Of a stretch of DNA of 51,062 bases, positions 48,670-51,062 are shown in pieces. A program made the position numbers and the translations under genes. Every line of letters begins with the position of its first letter. Within the stretch, counting starts at the first letter, position 1. Source of the stretch: Methanolobus sp. GTDB lineage: Archaea > Halobacteriota > Methanosarcinia > Methanosarcinales > Methanosarcinaceae. The notes under the pieces were generated by a model. The model was not told the origin of the DNA, did not search any database, and worked only from the letters and a program-made list of their open reading frames with translations. The stretch covers positions 5,209-56,270 of the forward strand of contig JARVGJ010000015.1 in NCBI GenBank assembly GCA_029762595.1. The letters are read 5' to 3'.

Positions 48670-48863
48670 GTAACTATTCAGCCTGGTAGAATCACTATCG
48701 ATAACCGTTATGTTAAAAAGATGATTCTCAAACTTTGTGAGAATGACATATTTCAATTGTGTCTAGTGCTTGCTTTTTTAGTTTCAAACAAATTTAGGAC
48801 TAATCACATCGAATTTAATCAAATCATTACCAATCGGCTGAAATAGGTAGGCTGAATAGTTAC
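48670..48863. mobile_element. 194-bp MITE-like element with perfect 15-bp terminal inverted repeats
   Basis: GTAACTATTCAGCCT (48670-48684) is the exact reverse complement of AGGCTGAATAGTTAC (48849-48863). The interior has no ORF, but contains a 7-bp hairpin (ATTCTCA..TGAGAAT, 48724-48744) and a near-repeat of the terminal motif (TTTCAGCCG in reverse). No target-site duplication is evident. Size, AT richness and inverted ends match non-autonomous elements; a structured RNA is the alternative. The gap 48449-49003 is otherwise empty. Confidence 0.55.
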
Positions 48864-49003
48864 GAATTGTCACCTTAATTTTAAATTGATATCAAAGTCT
48901 ATAGTCTTTGAGATTCGTAAGATTGTTTCAAAAAGAAGATATACTATATCTTAACAAGTTTATTTGTGAAACTGTACCGAAAAGTAAGGACTATGATTCG
49001 TAA

Positions 49004-49654
49004 ATGAAATTTGCATACAAATTAATGGTGGGTCTAATTGTTATTCTGTTGTTGTCTGCATCATCTGCAACCATGGATAGCTATATGGGGACCACTACAT
49101 CTGCCACAACCGAGGATGCAACATCAGGTGCTTATTCTTCATTGATCAAAACGAATGATGAAGATAAAGAACAGTTTTTGCAATACATTGATAAAACTGA
49201 ATTATCTACAGTGAAAAAGACACAATTAAAGGATGATGTTTTAAATGCTTGGGACCGTTATCCAGATGAGACTACAAAAGAAGATTATCTTTTATTTGAA
49301 GAAGTAGGCACTTTGATAATAGAAACAGCACAAAAAACAAAAACAGATAAAAAAGAACCAGTAGTTGAACCTCTTCCTAAATCTACTATCAAAGAACCTC
49401 CGACCTATGCTGATGAGCGCTATGGTTACTTACTCAGAGCAGGTTCCAAAGAGCAAGCGGTCTTATTTGAATATATAGATAATTGTTATGCGTCTGAAAA
49501 GGAAAAGCAAGAGATGAAGGATTCAATGAAGGATATTTGGGAACGATATCCTGACGAAATAACAGAACAAGACTACACGACTCTTAGCTATGTTGAAAAG
49601 AAAACAGCGGAATATCTAAATGATCAATATTTTAGCAATTGTGATTCATCATGA
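49004..49654 (+). CDS. Secreted protein with two internal repeats
   Basis: A 216-residue protein. Residues 1-22 are a signal peptide (KFAYKLMVGLIVILLLSASS). The mature protein has a Thr/Ser-rich spacer, then two ~57-residue helical repeats separated by a Lys/Pro/Glu linker: one around residues 52-108, the other around 146-205. Each has an F/L-x-x-YID core, a KD or KDS helix and the signature W-x-R-Y-P-D-E-x-T-x-x-D-Y (WDRYPDETTKEDY and WERYPDEITEQDY). I do not recognise the family. It lies between the MITE-like element and an insertion sequence, an accessory context. Confidence 0.68.
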   Translation: MKFAYKLMVGLIVILLLSASSATMDSYMGTTTSATTEDATSGAYSSLIKTNDEDKEQFLQYIDKTELSTVKKTQLKDDVLNAWDRYPDETTKEDYLLFEEVGTLIIETAQKTKTDKKEPVVEPLPKSTIKEPPTYADERYGYLLRAGSKEQAVLFEYIDNCYASEKEKQEMKDSMKDIWERYPDEITEQDYTTLSYVEKKTAEYLNDQYFSNCDSS

Positions 49655-49694
49655 GAAATCTCAGCAAAGTAGTAATTTTCATGTTTATTGTTAC

Positions 49695-50977
49695 ATTCAG
49701 TAGTTCTCTAATTTTCCCTCCATCTTGTTCCTGCTACTATTGAATTACCTTAAACATTGCACTACTAACTGAATTCTTAACTTTCTCCTAAGCCATTCTT
49801 CAACAAACAGAATAAACCTGGCAAATCTGAACTTGTCTTCATCAATGGATATTGGGCCTGGTTTTACTATTGTGAAATGTTTTTTCTGGAGACCGAGCCA
49901 TGCATTTCTCAGCAGGAACGATATTAGTGTTAAGAAGTATCTAAAAGTTACATCTTTTGTTGATGTTCTTGGTTTAACGATATTTCTCATCCGATATGAT
50001 GACTCGATAGCAAACCGTCTTCTATAGACGTTACTAACCTTCCTTTGAGACCAGTTGATTCCATAAACAACAAAAGCAAGGTTCTCATACCCATATTTGC
50101 CTCTTTTACCTTTCAGATACTTCACATCAATTACAATATCCAGATGAACTTCTTTCTTTTGAGCATTCTTCATTACATATTCAGTAGACCTTGCTTTTCT
50201 CCCTTTAAGCAGTTGCTTGATTGTTTTTCCTCTTCTTCTACTGGTGTAATGTGAGGGATATCTTTGTTCTGTAAGAACTCAAACACATCAACTGAATAGA
50301 ACTCCCTATCCAGACAAAGCACCTTGATATTGAAATGCAGTTCCTCGATAAGATTTATGAAATAAGTGAGGTAGTCCACCTTTGTTTTATTCCTTTCAAC
50401 AGGAATAACTGCAAGAGTATATCTCTCGTTCTTGTTTATGATAGACAGTGATACATATGAATAAAAAGAGTTAGTGGATTTCTTGGCCCGACTACGTATC
50501 ACGTAGTCTTCATTGGATGAATCAACTTTTCCATAATATGGATCATTTGTAAAATCGATAGCAAACTCATACTTTTTCTCTGTCTTTAGAGTACTGACAG
50601 AACTTTGAAGAAGAATGCTTTGATTTGCCTGAATAAGCTCTTCAAGACTTAATTTCCTGAGATGGTACCGTAAAGATGTCTCACAGGGAATCTCTTGATA
50701 GTGTTTTGACGCAGAATGAACTGAACTTTTATCCACTGCCATACATATGACAGTGTTAAATATATCTTTAGAGCTAAGTTGACCGTTTATCTTGATATCG
50801 ATATTATCTATAAGCGGTTTGAGAACAGCATCAATACATTGTTTTGGTCTTAATTCAACCTTATTACAGGCCCTTGAATTGAATGGTAGAAATGACATAT
50901 GGCGGCTTTCCCGCCGCATATAAAGCTATCGGAAAGCATAATTCGGTGGCCTATTCAAAATTAGCGAAGTACTGAAT
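49695..50977 (-). mobile_element. IS4-like insertion sequence (about 1.28 kb) with imperfect 21-bp inverted ends
   Basis: Left end ATTCAGTAGTTCTCTAATTTT (49695-49715) and the inverted right end ATTCAGTACTTCGCTAATTTT (minus strand, 50977-50957) match at 19 of 21 positions. They enclose one broken transposase gene on the minus strand. I could not identify a target-site duplication. The right end is 24 bp from the start of the next gene. Confidence 0.8.
49745..50898 (-). pseudogene. Frameshifted DDE (IS4-type) transposase
   Basis: Two overlapping frames make one transposase. The first (from the ATG at 50898) carries MSFLPFNSRAC, the first catalytic Asp in FAIDFTNDPYYGKVD, and the second in CLDREFYSVDVFEF, and ends at 50173. 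The second frame continues homology with RRRGKTIKQLLKGRKARS-like sequence (~50230-50185), LDIVIDVKYLKGKRGKYGYE and the catalytic Glu in YRRRFAIESSYRMR. The switch is at CCAGTAGAAGAAGAGGAAAAAC (near 50230-50245), a -1 step. A 1-bp deletion is most likely, so the gene is probably inactive; programmed frameshifting is an alternative. A GC-rich 5-bp hairpin (50902-50917) lies just before the start, as in elements that block read-through translation. Confidence 0.82.
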
Positions 50978-51001
50978 ATTTTGTAATGCAGTGTGGTTTA
51001 A

Positions 51002-51062
51002 ATGAAAAAACGGTTACTTGATGTTATATGTGCTTCAGATAAGAGAAAGAATATGCTATTAT
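51002..51062 (+). CDS. Start of an Msr-type (FilR1/DUF1724) winged-helix regulator, truncated by window edge
   Basis: The last 61 bp encode MKKRLLDVICASDKRKNMLL, which is the characteristic first helix of the methanogen HTH regulators related to MsrA-MsrE, the activators of methanol methyltransferase genes (pattern MKKxLLDxIFxSEKRKxxLL). Only 20 residues are visible, so the assignment rests on this motif. The insertion sequence ends 24 bp upstream, replacing its native promoter region. Confidence 0.65.
   Translation, partial: MKKRLLDVICASDKRKNMLL

Noticed and set aside
49745-49775. TTAAACATTGCACTAC and a similar sequence near 50982-51001 as possible IS ends
   Set aside because: The match is weak. 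A far better 21-bp inverted pair at 49695-49715 and 50957-50977 encloses the same transposase.

Overview
The window is chromosomal DNA of a methanogenic archaeon of the Methanosarcinaceae. The evidence is archaeal information-processing genes (PriS, GINS, RFC small subunit, archaeal RPA, histone, aIF2-alpha, Nop10, L44e, S27e, KEOPS Cgi121, pelota), archaeal TATA promoters with GGTGA/GGAGG ribosome binding sites, and above all an Rnf complex whose operon starts with a multiheme cytochrome c (MmcA type), an arrangement known from Methanosarcina acetivorans and its marine, methylotrophic relatives. A Methanolobus- or Methanococcoides-like organism is my best guess; the genus cannot be fixed from the sequence alone.

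Layout. 1-0.7 kb: start of a secreted surface protein (minus) and its upstream region. 0.7-6 kb: CLC chloride transporter, an archaeal MiaB-like methylthiotransferase, class II FBPase, KEOPS Cgi121 and a tiny zinc-ribbon protein. 6.3-14.4 kb: LeuRS, a nitrilase-family amidase, a winged-helix protein, a deoxyhypusine synthase family enzyme, a two-gene regulator operon and a phosphodiesterase. 14.5-22.7 kb: two separate RPA operons (each a zinc-finger RPA plus an RPA-associated protein) flanking an APC transporter with UspA domains, archaeal class I FBP aldolase and a lineage-specific protein. 22.9-25.2 kb: flavodoxin, histone, small membrane exporter and RFC small subunit, which appears to start at a non-standard ATA codon. 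25.3-32.6 kb: the complete rnf operon (unknown gene, mmcA, rnfC, D, G, E, A, B, DUF4870-like membrane gene), with apbE, encoding the flavin transferase that matures RnfG, diverging from it. 33.7-38 kb: ThpR, the c-di-AMP synthase DacZ, a Rieske-like protein lacking one cluster cysteine, a glutaredoxin/ferredoxin-thioredoxin reductase pair and an acetate-type YaaH transporter. 38.5-41.6 kb: pelota plus the NFACT/RqcH homologue, a ribosome-rescue operon. 41.7-47 kb: priS-gins51-rpl44e-rps27e-aif2A-nop10-pac2-endoQ, a dense replication/translation/repair operon.

From 47 kb the character changes to accessory DNA: a tRNA-Ser(CGA) gene carrying a 30-nt insertion in its D arm that folds as a bulge-helix element (probable non-canonical intron), a tyrosine recombinase immediately downstream, a 194-bp element bounded by perfect 15-bp inverted repeats, a secreted protein with two internal repeats, and a 1.28-kb insertion sequence with a frameshifted DDE transposase that ends 24 bp before the start of a truncated Msr-type regulator.

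The genes fit a methylotrophic or acetate-using methanogen: Rnf/MmcA couples ferredoxin oxidation to Na+ transport and methanophenazine reduction, FBP aldolase and FBPase serve gluconeogenesis, and ferredoxin-linked thiol chemistry (FTR/glutaredoxin) controls redox state. I found no CRISPR array, rRNA or plasmid replication origin.
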